Below, piece by piece: positions 1 to 8,849 of a DNA stretch of 64,000 nucleotides. The notes under the pieces were generated by a model, which saw only the letters and a list, made by a program, of their open reading frames with translations, was not told where the DNA came from and ran no database searches. The stretch is from QWPN01 sp044238145 (lineage in GTDB: Bacteria > Planctomycetota > Planctomycetia > Pirellulales > UBA1268): assembly GCA_044238145.1 (NCBI GenBank), contig JBIIDT010000004.1, positions 9,755 to 73,754 of the forward strand. Direction: 5' to 3'. Each line of letters starts with the position of its first letter. The stretch's first letter is position 1. Position numbers and translations under genes: made by a program.

Positions 1-1
1 G

Positions 2-82
2 CGCTTCGCCATCCTGGCTCCGCTGGCCGTCTACGCCGTCTCGCGGGCATGGGCAACCCCGCGACTGTCGCTTTCGGAATGA
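2..82 (+). CDS. C-terminal end of an unidentified protein (partial, runs off left edge)
   Basis: Reading from base 2, an open frame ends at a TGA at 80-82 and gives 26 residues, mostly hydrophobic (FAILAPLAVYAVSRAW) followed by a short polar tail. This would suit the last membrane segment of a membrane protein, but 26 residues are too few to identify a family. It points toward pfkA, and a family 1 structured repeat fills the space between the two convergent ends. The alternative is that this is noncoding sequence. Confidence 0.3.
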   Translation, partial: RFAILAPLAVYAVSRAWATPRLSLSE

Positions 83-91
83 GGCAGGCTC

Positions 92-226
92 GGGGTTGTC
101 GGTACCCCAGGAGCCGGCGTATGCCGACAAGCGCAGCCAGGGATGGCGAAGCGCCGTCGGCATCCGAGCGAACCGAGGCCTGGAGGGCCGAGGCGAGCGT
201 CCGGCGAGGGGGGTACCGGCAACCCC
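92..226 (+). repeat. Family 1 structured intergenic element, copy A
   Basis: The element is bounded by a terminal inverted repeat: GGGGTTGTCGGTACCCC at 92-108 pairs with 210-226, 17 of 17 positions if one G-U wobble is allowed. Inside are the family landmarks: GCCGG then TATG (112-123), an AAGCGC block (129-134), a small hairpin GCCA/TGGC (135-146), GAAGCGC (148-154), a hairpin with a GGA loop (178-188), and GAGCGTCC (195-202). It lies between the partial left-edge frame and the end of pfkA, in convergent position. The other copies are at 45059-45190, 53917-54048 and 57778-57909. Confidence 0.75.
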
Positions 227-270
227 GGGCCGGGTTGGGCCACAAGACGTGCGAATCGCCGGAAACCCCG

Positions 271-1581
<1,311 letters not shown>

Positions 1582-1632
1582 GGTTGTTGAGCTCCTGAAC
1601 GGATGAAGGTGATAGAACGCGATGCGGTTCGG

Positions 1633-1735
1633 CGCCGGCTCGGGGGCGGCGAAAGTCTCGTCGCTGATGGCCGCGGCGGCCATAGGCTCCTCGAGCGTTC
1701 GCCGACCCCCTCGCCTCGCCGTACGGGCAGGCGGG
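1633..1735 (+). repeat. Family 2 structured intergenic element, copy 2a
   Basis: This copy lies between accC and pfp. The outer arms GGCTCGGGGGCGGC and GCCGACCCCCTCGCC are largely complementary. The central hairpin ATGGCC/GGCCAT has a GCGGC loop. Conserved linkers are CTCGTCGCTG on the left and GGCTC plus TCGAGCG on the right. Its conceptual translation gives meaningless frames with SPTPSP-like strings. The elements at 13982, 28320, 35380 and 57603 have the same architecture with compensating stem changes. Confidence 0.7.
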
Positions 1736-1763
1736 GTCTGTCGTTGATCCGCGATCCCGCACG

Positions 1764-3107
1764 TCAACCCGCCAGCATCCGTTCCACGAACGTGGTGTCG
1801 ACCTGGGCTTCGTGGAACGCGGTGTTGGCGAGCACTTCGAGGTGGAGCGGGACGGTGGTCTTGATGCCCTCGACCCGCAGCTCCTTGAGGGCGCGGATCA
1901 TGGTCGCGATCGCCTCCTTGCGGGTCGGCTGATGGACGATCAGCTTGCCGACGAGGGAGTCGTAGTGGGGCGGCACGACGTAGCCCGTCGTGGCGTGGGA
2001 ATCCCAGCGGACGCCGAACCCGCCCGGTGCGATGATCCGCTCGATGCGGCCGGGGCAGGGGCGGAAGTTGGCGGCGGGATCCTCCGCGTTGATCCGGCAC
2101 TCGATGGCGTGGCCGCGGGGGACGATGTCGGCCTGCTTGAGGTCGAGCTTCTCGCCGGCGGCGACGCGGATCTGGGCCTTGAGCAGGTCGATGCCGGTCA
2201 CCATCTCGCTGACGGGATGCTCCACCTGGATCCGGGCGTTGACCTCGATGAAGTAGAAGTTGTCCTGCTGGTCGACGATGAACTCGACGGTGCCGGCCGA
2301 GAAATAGTTGGCCGTTTTGGCGAGCCGGACCGCGGCGTCCGCCATCTTCTGCCGCGTGGCCTGCGGGAGGCGGGGCGAGGGGCTCTCCTCGATCAGTTTC
2401 TGGTGCCGCCGCTGGGTCGAGCAGTCCCGCTCCCAGAGGTGGAACACGTTGCCGTGCTGGTCGCCGAGGATCTGGATCTCCACGTGCCGCGGCCGCTCGA
2501 TGTACTTCTCGATGTAGATGCCGGGATTGCCGAAGGCCGCCTGGGCCTCGGCCGAGGCCTGTTGCCAGGCGCTGGCGAGGGCCAGGTCGTTGGCCGCCAC
2601 CCGCATGCCCTTGCCGCCGCCGCCGGCCGTGGCCTTGAGGAGCACGGGGAAGCCGATCTGCTGGGCGATCCGCAGGGCCTCCTGCTCGTTGGCGATCAGG
2701 CCCTCGCTGCCGGGCACCGTGGGCACCCCGGCCTCGCGGGCCAGCGCCCGGGCGGAGTTCTTGTCGCCGACCCGCTCCATGGCCTCGGGCGTCGGGCCGA
2801 TGAAGCCGATGTTGCAGGAGCGGCAGACCTCGGCGAAGTGGGCATTCTCCGAGAGGAAGCCATAGCCCGGGTGGATCGCCTGCACGTTGCCGATCTCGGC
2901 GGCGCTGATCACCCGATCGATCCGCAGGTAGCTGTCGGCCGCCCGGGCCGGGCCCACGCAGAACGCCTCGTCGGCGAGTTCCAGGTAGGGCGCGCCGCGG
3001 TCCGCCTCGCTGAAGATGGCGACCGTCTCCACGCCCAGCTCGCGGCAGGCGCGGATCACCCGGAGGGCGATCTCACCACGGTTCGCTATCAGGATCCGCT
3101 TGAACAT
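1764..3107 (-). CDS. accC: Acetyl-CoA carboxylase, biotin carboxylase subunit
   Basis: This 447-residue protein is full length for AccC. It carboxylates the biotin on BCCP with ATP and bicarbonate, the first half-reaction of malonyl-CoA synthesis for fatty acids. The N-terminus MFKRILIANRGEIALRVIRA is the family hallmark. The ATP-grasp glycine-rich loop GGGGKGMRVA and the catalytic stretch EVNARIQVEHPVSE are intact. It lies 22 bases downstream of accB on the same strand, the usual accBC operon. The carboxyltransferase subunits are not in the window. Nothing is missing or odd. Confidence 0.97.
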   Translation of the reverse strand: MFKRILIANRGEIALRVIRACRELGVETVAIFSEADRGAPYLELADEAFCVGPARAADSYLRIDRVISAAEIGNVQAIHPGYGFLSENAHFAEVCRSCNIGFIGPTPEAMERVGDKNSARALAREAGVPTVPGSEGLIANEQEALRIAQQIGFPVLLKATAGGGGKGMRVAANDLALASAWQQASAEAQAAFGNPGIYIEKYIERPRHVEIQILGDQHGNVFHLWERDCSTQRRHQKLIEESPSPRLPQATRQKMADAAVRLAKTANYFSAGTVEFIVDQQDNFYFIEVNARIQVEHPVSEMVTGIDLLKAQIRVAAGEKLDLKQADIVPRGHAIECRINAEDPAANFRPCPGRIERIIAPGGFGVRWDSHATTGYVVPPHYDSLVGKLIVHQPTRKEAIATMIRALKELRVEGIKTTVPLHLEVLANTAFHEAQVDTTFVERMLAG

Positions 3108-3129
3108 GGATTCCGCGGGGACGGGCCGC

Positions 3130-3609
3130 TCAGCCTTCGGGGTCGACCTTGATCAGGGGCTGGCCAAACTCGACCGGGGCCCCGTTCTCCACGAGGATCG
3201 CCACCACCTGTCCCGACACGCCCGCCGGAATCTCGTTGAACACCTTCATCGCCTCGACGATGCAGACCGTCTTCTCGGGCCCGATCCGGTCGCCGACCTT
3301 GACGAACGCGGCGGTGTCGGGGCCCGAGGCCCGGTAGAACGTGCCCACCATCGGGCTCTTGATGACGAGCATCCGCGCGTCGGACGCCGACTCCCCAGCC
3401 GGGGCCGGTTCGCCTGCCGGCGCCGCCGGGCGGTGTGCGATCGGGGCGGGCGCCGAGTAGGCGACCACCTCGCCCCCCCGGCGGATGCGGACTCGGTTGT
3501 CGGCCTGTTTGAGGTCGAGTTCCGAGAGATCGTGCTCCTTCATGAGCTCGATCAGGCGGCGGACCTTCTTGACGTCGAAGATGTCGCCCGGATTCGATGC
3601 GGCACACAT
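3130..3609 (-). CDS. accB: Acetyl-CoA carboxylase biotin carboxyl carrier protein
   Basis: This 159-residue BCCP has the usual arrangement: an N-terminal helical segment (about 1-45), a Pro/Ala-rich flexible linker (about 50-78), and a biotinyl domain (about 80-159). The biotin attachment motif EAMKVFNE places the modified lysine at residue 122, and the thumb-region sequence KSPMVGTFY starts the domain. The protein swings biotin between AccC and the carboxyltransferase. The gene heads the accB-accC pair. Its upstream space (3610-3783) is shared with the divergent nnrD and probably contains both promoters, although no convincing hexamers stand out. Confidence 0.96.
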   Translation of the reverse strand: MCAASNPGDIFDVKKVRRLIELMKEHDLSELDLKQADNRVRIRRGGEVVAYSAPAPIAHRPAAPAGEPAPAGESASDARMLVIKSPMVGTFYRASGPDTAAFVKVGDRIGPEKTVCIVEAMKVFNEIPAGVSGQVVAILVENGAPVEFGQPLIKVDPEG

Positions 3610-3783
3610 GGTGGTAGTCTGGCCTCCTGACCTGCGGCCGATACTCCGGCCGGGCTGCGGGAAGGTAGCCCGCCTGCGCGGTTTCAGTCAAGGTAAACTC
3701 CCCGTTCGTCGCGGGTTTCCCGGGCAGCCGCTCGCGGATCGCCGCGCGGATGATCCGCATTTCGCCGGAGACGACGGCCGCCC

Positions 3784-4674
3784 ATGCCCGCGCGAAACCT
3801 TCCTGACGACCTCGTGAGGCTGCCGCGGCGCGACGCGGCGGCGAGCAAGCGGGACTTCGGCCGCGTGGCCGTGGCCGGCGGGGCGGCGGGCATGGCCGGC
3901 GCTCCGGCGCTCGCCGCCATGGCGGCGCTGAAGAGCGGGGCCGGACTCGTCGAACTGGTGGTGCCCGAGGCCGTGGCCGCGGTCGCCGCGTCGTTCGATC
4001 CCTGCGTCATGACGCACGGCCTGCCGTGGGACGCGGGGGGCGGATTCGCGGCCGGGGCCGGCGACGCGGTCGCCGCGCGGCTCGCGGCCGCCGACGCGGC
4101 CGTGGTCGGCCCGGGCATCGGCCGGACCGTCGCGGTCCGCGGGATCGTGCTGCGGCTGTGGCGGAAGCTCCCCGGGCCCGCGGTCTTCGACGCCGATGCG
4201 CTTTGGGCGCTGGCCTCCGCCGATCGCGGCACGCTGCGGCATCACGCGGGGCCGCGGGTGCTCACGCCGCACGCGGGTGAACTGGCGCGGCTCGTGGGCC
4301 GCGACCCGGCCGCCGTGACCGCGGCGGATCGGCTGGCGCTGGAGGAAGCGGCGGCGGCGCTCGCCGAGTCGATCGACGCGGTCATCGTGTTCAAGGGGGC
4401 AGGCACGCTGGTCATCGCCCCCGGGCGGCGGGCCCGCAACGAGACGGGCAATCCTGGCATGGCGACGGCGGGCACGGGCGACGTGCTCGCCGGCGTGATC
4501 GCGGCGCTCCTGGGCCAGGGGCTCTCGCCGTTCGATGCCGCGCGGCTCGGCGCCTGGGTGCACGGCCGGGCCGGAGACGCCGCCGCGGCCGATCTCGGGG
4601 AAGTGTCGATGACCGCCCGCGATCTGCTCGACCGGCTGCATGTCGGCTTCCAAGCGTGCAGCGGCGGTCTCTGA
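3784..4674 (+). CDS. nnrD: ADP/ATP-dependent NAD(P)H-hydrate dehydratase
   Basis: This 296-residue ribokinase-fold protein repairs the damaged cofactor NAD(P)HX by nucleotide-driven dehydration. Family signs are KSGAGLVELVVPE near the N-terminus, GPGIG in the middle, VLTPHAGE, and the signature NETGNPGMATAGTGDVLAGV (about 220-242), which carries the catalytic Asp in GTGD. The partner epimerase (NnrE), fused to this domain in E. coli, is absent here, so this is a stand-alone dehydratase. The gene is divergent from accB. The start at 3784 directly opens the conserved region, with a short polar leader. Confidence 0.93.
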   Translation: MPARNLPDDLVRLPRRDAAASKRDFGRVAVAGGAAGMAGAPALAAMAALKSGAGLVELVVPEAVAAVAASFDPCVMTHGLPWDAGGGFAAGAGDAVAARLAAADAAVVGPGIGRTVAVRGIVLRLWRKLPGPAVFDADALWALASADRGTLRHHAGPRVLTPHAGELARLVGRDPAAVTAADRLALEEAAAALAESIDAVIVFKGAGTLVIAPGRRARNETGNPGMATAGTGDVLAGVIAALLGQGLSPFDAARLGAWVHGRAGDAAAADLGEVSMTARDLLDRLHVGFQACSGGL

Positions 4675-4752
4675 CCGCCGATGCCCGCTCGACGAACCAA
4701 CGGCAGGGACTTCCACGGCATCGGGTGTCGCAGCTCCTGCGCGGATGCTCCC

Positions 4753-4920
4753 CGGCGCGGCGACTTCGTGTGGATTGACCGCAAACCGCGGCCGGGACGC
4801 GAGCAGTCAGGGCCTCGGCCCGTGCTCTTCATCAGCCCGAAGGCATACGACCGGCAGACGAGTTCGTGCGTGATCTGCCCGGCCACCCGACAGGCCCAAC
4901 GGCCGCTTGACGTACTGATA
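4753..4920 (+). pseudogene. Decayed MazF/PemK-type endoribonuclease toxin fragment
   Basis: The translated stretch RRGDFVWIDRKPRPGREQSG (from 4756) followed by RPVLFISPKAYD and VICPATRQ matches the N-terminal half of MazF toxins. Those open with a GDxxW(V/I)D strand, then the E-Q-x-G-x-RP-x-(V/L)-x(L/I)SP motif, then a CP(I/A)T strand. The C-terminal half is absent: after about residue 80 the frame runs into the brnT promoter and gene. No ATG stands in frame immediately before GDF. I see no MazE partner upstream. Recognition of the motif is firm; that the remnant is nonfunctional is inferred from the missing C-terminal half. Confidence 0.65.
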
Positions 4921-4934
4921 TACGCATGTACATT
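4907..4934 (+). promoter_or_regulatory. Putative brnTA promoter with overlapping palindrome
   Basis: TTGACG (4907-4912) and TACATT (4929-4934), separated by 16 bases, form a good sigma-70-like promoter about 55 bases before the brnT start. The perfect palindrome ATGTACAT (4926-4933) overlaps the -10 box. BrnTA systems are known to repress themselves at operators overlapping their promoter, so this is a candidate BrnA/BrnTA operator. The locally low GC content stands out against the surroundings. Confidence 0.5.
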
Positions 4935-4988
4935 CTATTCGAGCGTGTCGATGGCGATCGGCCGCGGCGATGCTCGGGGTCGGTTGCA

Positions 4989-5270
4989 ATGGATTTTGCG
5001 TGGAGTCGCTCCAAGGGGGCCCTGAACGAGCGGAAGCACGGGGTCTCGTTTCCGGAAGCGATCACCGTGTTCGGCGACGCGTTATCATTGACGGCGTTCG
5101 ATCCGGACCACTCCGATGTCGAAGATCGGTTCATCACGATGGGCATGTCGACCGCGGGCCGATTGCTTGTCGTCGTGCACTCCGATCGGGACGATCATGT
5201 GAGGATCATCAGCGCCCGCGAAGCGACTCGCCGGGAGCGAAAGGACTACGAAAATGACCGCTTTCCCTGA
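4989..5270 (+). CDS. brnT: BrnT family type II toxin (ribonuclease)
   Basis: This 93-residue protein matches BrnT, a RelE-like ribonuclease toxin. Family hallmarks are all present: FAWSRSKGALNERKHGVSF near the N-terminus, EAITVFGD, DPDHSDVEDRFITMG, and the basic end VRIISAREATRRERKDYE with the catalytic-type Arg/His residues. The ATG at 4989 is chosen over 4926 because BrnT proteins begin at the MxFxWD-like strand; the extra 21 codons read through the putative promoter. The stop overlaps the antitoxin start by 17 bases, so the two proteins are probably translated together. Confidence 0.92.
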   Translation: MDFAWSRSKGALNERKHGVSFPEAITVFGDALSLTAFDPDHSDVEDRFITMGMSTAGRLLVVVHSDRDDHVRIISAREATRRERKDYENDRFP

Positions 5271-5472
5271 CCCTCCCGAGGACACGCGGAGCGAATACGA
5301 CTTCGGGTCGCTGGAAGGTGTCGTCCGGGGAAAGTACGCGGCTCGCTACACCGAACGACTCCGCGTGGTTCGTCTCGATCCCGACGTGGCCGCAGCGTTT
5401 CCCGACGAGCAGGCCGTCAACTCGGCCCTCCGCCAGTTTCTTGCAGAACATCCCCGCGAGAACGCTGGCTGA
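5254..5472 (+). CDS. brnA: BrnA-type antitoxin
   Basis: This 72-residue protein overlaps the toxin gene by 17 bases. The order SEYDFGSLEGVVRGKYAARY, then VVRLDPDVAAAFPDEQAVN, then ALRQFL is the normal BrnA plan: a toxin-binding N-terminus and a C-terminal ribbon-helix-helix DNA-binding part. It should neutralise BrnT and, with it, repress the operon. The toxin-first order is typical of brnTA. Confidence 0.88.
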   Translation: MTAFPDPPEDTRSEYDFGSLEGVVRGKYAARYTERLRVVRLDPDVAAAFPDEQAVNSALRQFLAEHPRENAG

Positions 5473-5488
5473 CCGGCACACCGCGTGC

Positions 5489-6208
5489 CTACCTTTGCTC
5501 CGGCAATCGCGTTGCCAGTTCCGCGAGGCGGGTGACCTCCACGACGCCGTCGTCGCGGGCGACCCACAGCCGCAGGCCCGGGGCCGGGGCCACGCGGTGG
5601 CCGCCGGTGAACGAGCCGAAGGCCGGCAGCACGAGCAGCGCCTCCTCCGCCGCGAAGCAGCGATCGGCGATCCGATCGCCGGCGGGGGAGCGGATCGAGA
5701 CCGTCGGATGGAGGTGGCCGGCGACGGTGAAGGTGGTGCGCTCGGTAGACAGCGGCGTGGCGGGCTCATGGACGAAGTGGAACGGAGGCTCGGCCAGGGC
5801 GGGCACGCAGGCGTCGAGACCGAGCGTGTTCGGCACCCTGCCGAGCGCGCGATCGTGGTTGCCGATCACGAGGATCACTTCCGTGGCCGCGATCCGCCGC
5901 CGGGTCGCCGTGAACTCGGCGAACACCGCCTCGGTGCAGCCGCTGCGGGCATGGAACAGGTCGCCGAGAATCACGAGCCGGCGGGCAGCCGTCGCGTGCA
6001 CGAGCCGCTCGAGCCGGGCGAGGTCGGCCTGGGCCGAGCCCTCGGGCACGGGAATTCCGGCGCGGCGAAACGTGGCCGCCTTGCCGAGGTGCAGGTCGGC
6101 CACCAGCAGCGCGGCCGCGGCCGGGAGGAAGGCCGCGCGGCCGGGCAGGAGGACGACGTCGGCGTCGCTGCGGCCGGTCCCACTCGGGTCTGCAGTCTCG
6201 ATGCGCAT
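5489..6208 (-). CDS. pdeM: Ligase-associated DNA damage response endonuclease PdeM (metallophosphoesterase)
   Basis: This 239-residue calcineurin-like phosphoesterase has all metal-binding motifs: DLH (38-40), GD (82-83), GNHD (116-119) and GHLH (164-167). The tail, with the FGSFTGG stretch, is typical of the DNA-ligase-associated subgroup. These proteins are encoded with a special ATP-dependent ligase, an Lhr-type helicase and an MBL exonuclease. Here the helicase lies directly upstream, 23 bases away, in the same direction. The ligase and exonuclease are 16-20 kb away at 24.3 and 27.2 kb. The ATG at 6208 places MRIETADPSG before the first strand; a start inside the helicase gene is possible but unsupported. 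Confidence 0.9.
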   Translation of the reverse strand: MRIETADPSGTGRSDADVVLLPGRAAFLPAAAALLVADLHLGKAATFRRAGIPVPEGSAQADLARLERLVHATAARRLVILGDLFHARSGCTEAVFAEFTATRRRIAATEVILVIGNHDRALGRVPNTLGLDACVPALAEPPFHFVHEPATPLSTERTTFTVAGHLHPTVSIRSPAGDRIADRCFAAEEALLVLPAFGSFTGGHRVAPAPGLRLWVARDDGVVEVTRLAELATRLPEQR

Positions 6209-6231
6209 CCGGTTCGTTCCCGCGGTGGTCG

Positions 6232-8760
6232 TCAGCCCGCGCCACCCGCGGCCTGCTCCAGGTCGCGGGCCATGTCGGCGATCTGGGCGAGCCAGTCCTT
6301 CGTCGTGAGCCGCGACTGGACGAACTCCGCCCAGATCGGAAACGCCAGCGGCGAGAGCCGAGGCGTCTCCACGACGCGGATGTCCCGCGTCGCCAGGGCC
6401 TCGAGCGTCTCGCGCAGCCGACGGAACTCGAACTGCCGCTCGAGCACCTCGCGACGGGCCTGGGCGAGCAGCATGTTGTCGGCGTCGTGCTCGGCGAGCA
6501 CGTCGAAGATCAGCCCGGCCGAGGCCTGCGTCTGCCGGTCGCTGCGCCGGCCGCCGGACACGAGCCCGGCCACGCGGGCGATCTCGCGGAAGTGGCGGCG
6601 GGCCATCTCCGTGCCGTTCATGCAGGCGAGCAGGTCGTCGAGCAGGTTCGCCGGAGAAAGCAGGCGGCGCCAGGTCCGCTCGTCCGTTGCGACGGCGTCG
6701 CGGCCGGCGAGTTCGAAGCCCCAGTCGTTGACGGCCATCGTGAGCGTGGCGGGCCGGCTGCGGGCGATCCGCCAGGCGACGAGGGCGGCCAGCCCCTCGT
6801 GCACGAGCCGCCCGGCGAAGGGAAAGAGGAAGAAGTGCAGGCCGTCGCGGCCCTGCCACTTCTCCACGAGCAGCGTGTCGGCGTCCGGCAGCCGGCTCCA
6901 CTTTTTCTGCACGGCGAGCAGCGGCAGCACGGCCGCCACCTCGCGGGGCGCATGCCTTCCGCCGCCGGGCCGCACGGCCCCGGCCACGAGGTCGAGCACG
7001 GCCGCCGAGAGGAGCGTGGAGAGCGGCATCCGCCCGCCGTTCCAGCGGGGCACCTGCAGCGGCGCGGAGGTCCGCGACCGCTTCACCCACGCGGTGAGGC
7101 CGTCGAAGCGAAACAGCGTGAGCGGCCGGCCGGCGAACAGGAAGCGGTCGCCGGCGCTCAGCCTGGAGACGAACGACTCCTCGACCGTGCCCAGTCGTCC
7201 GCCCCGCACCCACTTCACCTCCACCGTGGCGTCGCCGGCGATCGTGCCGATTCCCATCCGGTGCCGCCGCGCGATCGCCTTGCTGGCGACGTACCAGCGG
7301 CCGAAGCGTTCCTTGATCCGTGCATAGTCGGGATAGGCGGCCAGGGCCGGGCCGCCACGGGCCGCAAAATCCATCGCCCACCGCCATGAGGCCTCGTCGA
7401 GGTCGGCGAAGGCCCGGGTGCCCTGGACCTCCGCCCGCAGTTCGGCCTCGCGGAAGCCGCCGCTGCAGGCCACCGTGACGAGGTGCTGGGCCAGGCAGTC
7501 GAGGGCGGCGGTGAGCGGCGGCCGGGCCTCGACGGTGCCGGCCTCGGCGGCCCGTCGAGCGGCGGCGCACTCGATGAGTTCGAGGGCGTGCGTCGGCACG
7601 CAGACGAGCCGGCCGACGGCCCCCGGCGCGTGGCCGCTACGGCCGGCCCGCTGCAGCAGTCTGGCGATGCCCTTCGGGCTGCCGATCTGCAGGACCTGCT
7701 CCACCGGACCGAAGTCCACGCCGAGATCGAGGCTCGACGTGGCGACCACGCACTTCATCCGGCCCGCCCGCAGGCCCGCCTCGGCCCGCGTCCGCAGGTC
7801 GCGGTCCACCGACCCGTGATGCAGGGCGAGCGACTTCTTCCAGTCGGGCCGGGTCGCCGCGATCGCCTCGAACCAGCGCTCGGCCTGCGAGCGGGTGTTC
7901 GTGAACACGAGCGTGGTCGAGGCTCGCTCGATCGCCGCCACGACCTGCGGCAGGAGCCGCATGCCCATGTGGCCGGCCCACGGGAACCGTTCCATCGGCT
8001 CGGGGATCAGGGTCTCGATCTCGAGGGGGCGGGGCACGCGGGCGGAGACGAGCCGGGCCGCGGACACCGCGGCCGGGCCGACGAGCGCCGCGAGCGCGTC
8101 GTCGAGGTTCGCGAGCGTGGCCGACAGGCCCCAGGTCGCGATCCCCGGCCGCAGGGCCCGGAGCCGGGCGAGGGCGAGTTCCGCCTGCACGCCCCGCTTC
8201 GTCGAGAGCAATTCGTGCCACTCGTCGACGACCACGGTCTGGAGGTCGGCGAAGATCTCGTGGGCGTCCTCGAGCGAGAGCAGGATCGAGAGCGACTCGG
8301 GCGTGGTCACGAGCGCCGTCGGCCACCGGGCGCGGAGCCGCCGCCGGTCGGCGGCCGACGAGTCGCCCGTGCGGACACCGACGGACAGTCCGCGGGCCAC
8401 GCGGCCCGCGCCGCGGAGCGGTTCCTCAAGGGCGAGCGCCGTGTCGGCCGCGAGCGCCTTCAGCGGCGTGACCCAGGCGACGCGCGGGCCGCGGCTCGGG
8501 GCGGACGGCGCGGCACCGGCCTCCGCGTGCGCGATCGCTCCGAGCCAGGCGGCGAGGGTCTTGCCGGTGCCGGTCGGGGCGTGGACGAGGCCGCTCTCGC
8601 CGGCCGCCGCCGCCTGCCAGACCTCCTCCTGGAACGGAAACACCTCCCAGCCCCGGGCCGCGAACCAGCCCCGAAACCGGTCGACGGCCGCTCCCGCGGC
8701 GGGGTGGCCCGCCACCGGCCCGCCCTGCCGCCGCCCACGCGTCTTGGCCGCAATATTCAC
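6232..8760 (-). CDS. Ligase-associated Lhr-type DEXH box DNA helicase
   Basis: This protein of about 842 residues is a superfamily 2 helicase of the Lhr-core type. Walker A APTGTGKT is at 61-68, the DEWH box at 179-182, and the SAT motif is in GLSATLAN. Helicase motif VI lies in QRAGRSGH. The length and the C-terminal domain fit the DNA-ligase-associated DEXH helicases. I chose the GTG at 8760, which has GGAGAGG about 8 bases upstream, over the ATG at 8805, which has no visible ribosome binding site; the extra 15 residues are not conserved-looking. Transcription continues into pdeM. The gene is divergent from the FG-GAP/FKBP gene at 8850. Confidence 0.92.
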   Translation of the reverse strand: MNIAAKTRGRRQGGPVAGHPAAGAAVDRFRGWFAARGWEVFPFQEEVWQAAAAGESGLVHAPTGTGKTLAAWLGAIAHAEAGAAPSAPSRGPRVAWVTPLKALAADTALALEEPLRGAGRVARGLSVGVRTGDSSAADRRRLRARWPTALVTTPESLSILLSLEDAHEIFADLQTVVVDEWHELLSTKRGVQAELALARLRALRPGIATWGLSATLANLDDALAALVGPAAVSAARLVSARVPRPLEIETLIPEPMERFPWAGHMGMRLLPQVVAAIERASTTLVFTNTRSQAERWFEAIAATRPDWKKSLALHHGSVDRDLRTRAEAGLRAGRMKCVVATSSLDLGVDFGPVEQVLQIGSPKGIARLLQRAGRSGHAPGAVGRLVCVPTHALELIECAAARRAAEAGTVEARPPLTAALDCLAQHLVTVACSGGFREAELRAEVQGTRAFADLDEASWRWAMDFAARGGPALAAYPDYARIKERFGRWYVASKAIARRHRMGIGTIAGDATVEVKWVRGGRLGTVEESFVSRLSAGDRFLFAGRPLTLFRFDGLTAWVKRSRTSAPLQVPRWNGGRMPLSTLLSAAVLDLVAGAVRPGGGRHAPREVAAVLPLLAVQKKWSRLPDADTLLVEKWQGRDGLHFFLFPFAGRLVHEGLAALVAWRIARSRPATLTMAVNDWGFELAGRDAVATDERTWRRLLSPANLLDDLLACMNGTEMARRHFREIARVAGLVSGGRRSDRQTQASAGLIFDVLAEHDADNMLLAQARREVLERQFEFRRLRETLEALATRDIRVVETPRLSPLAFPIWAEFVQSRLTTKDWLAQIADMARDLEQAAGGAG

Positions 8761-8849
8761 CCGGGGCCCCTCTCCATGCCGAAAAATGGACCGGCTTCGA
8801 ACCATGAACTACGGTTCATCGTATAGCCACCATCCCCCGGAGCGACCCC

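Noticed and set aside
4681..5025. Intact MazF gene extending over the brnT start
   Set aside because: Only the N-terminal half resembles MazF; the rest is the BrnTA promoter and gene read in another frame.
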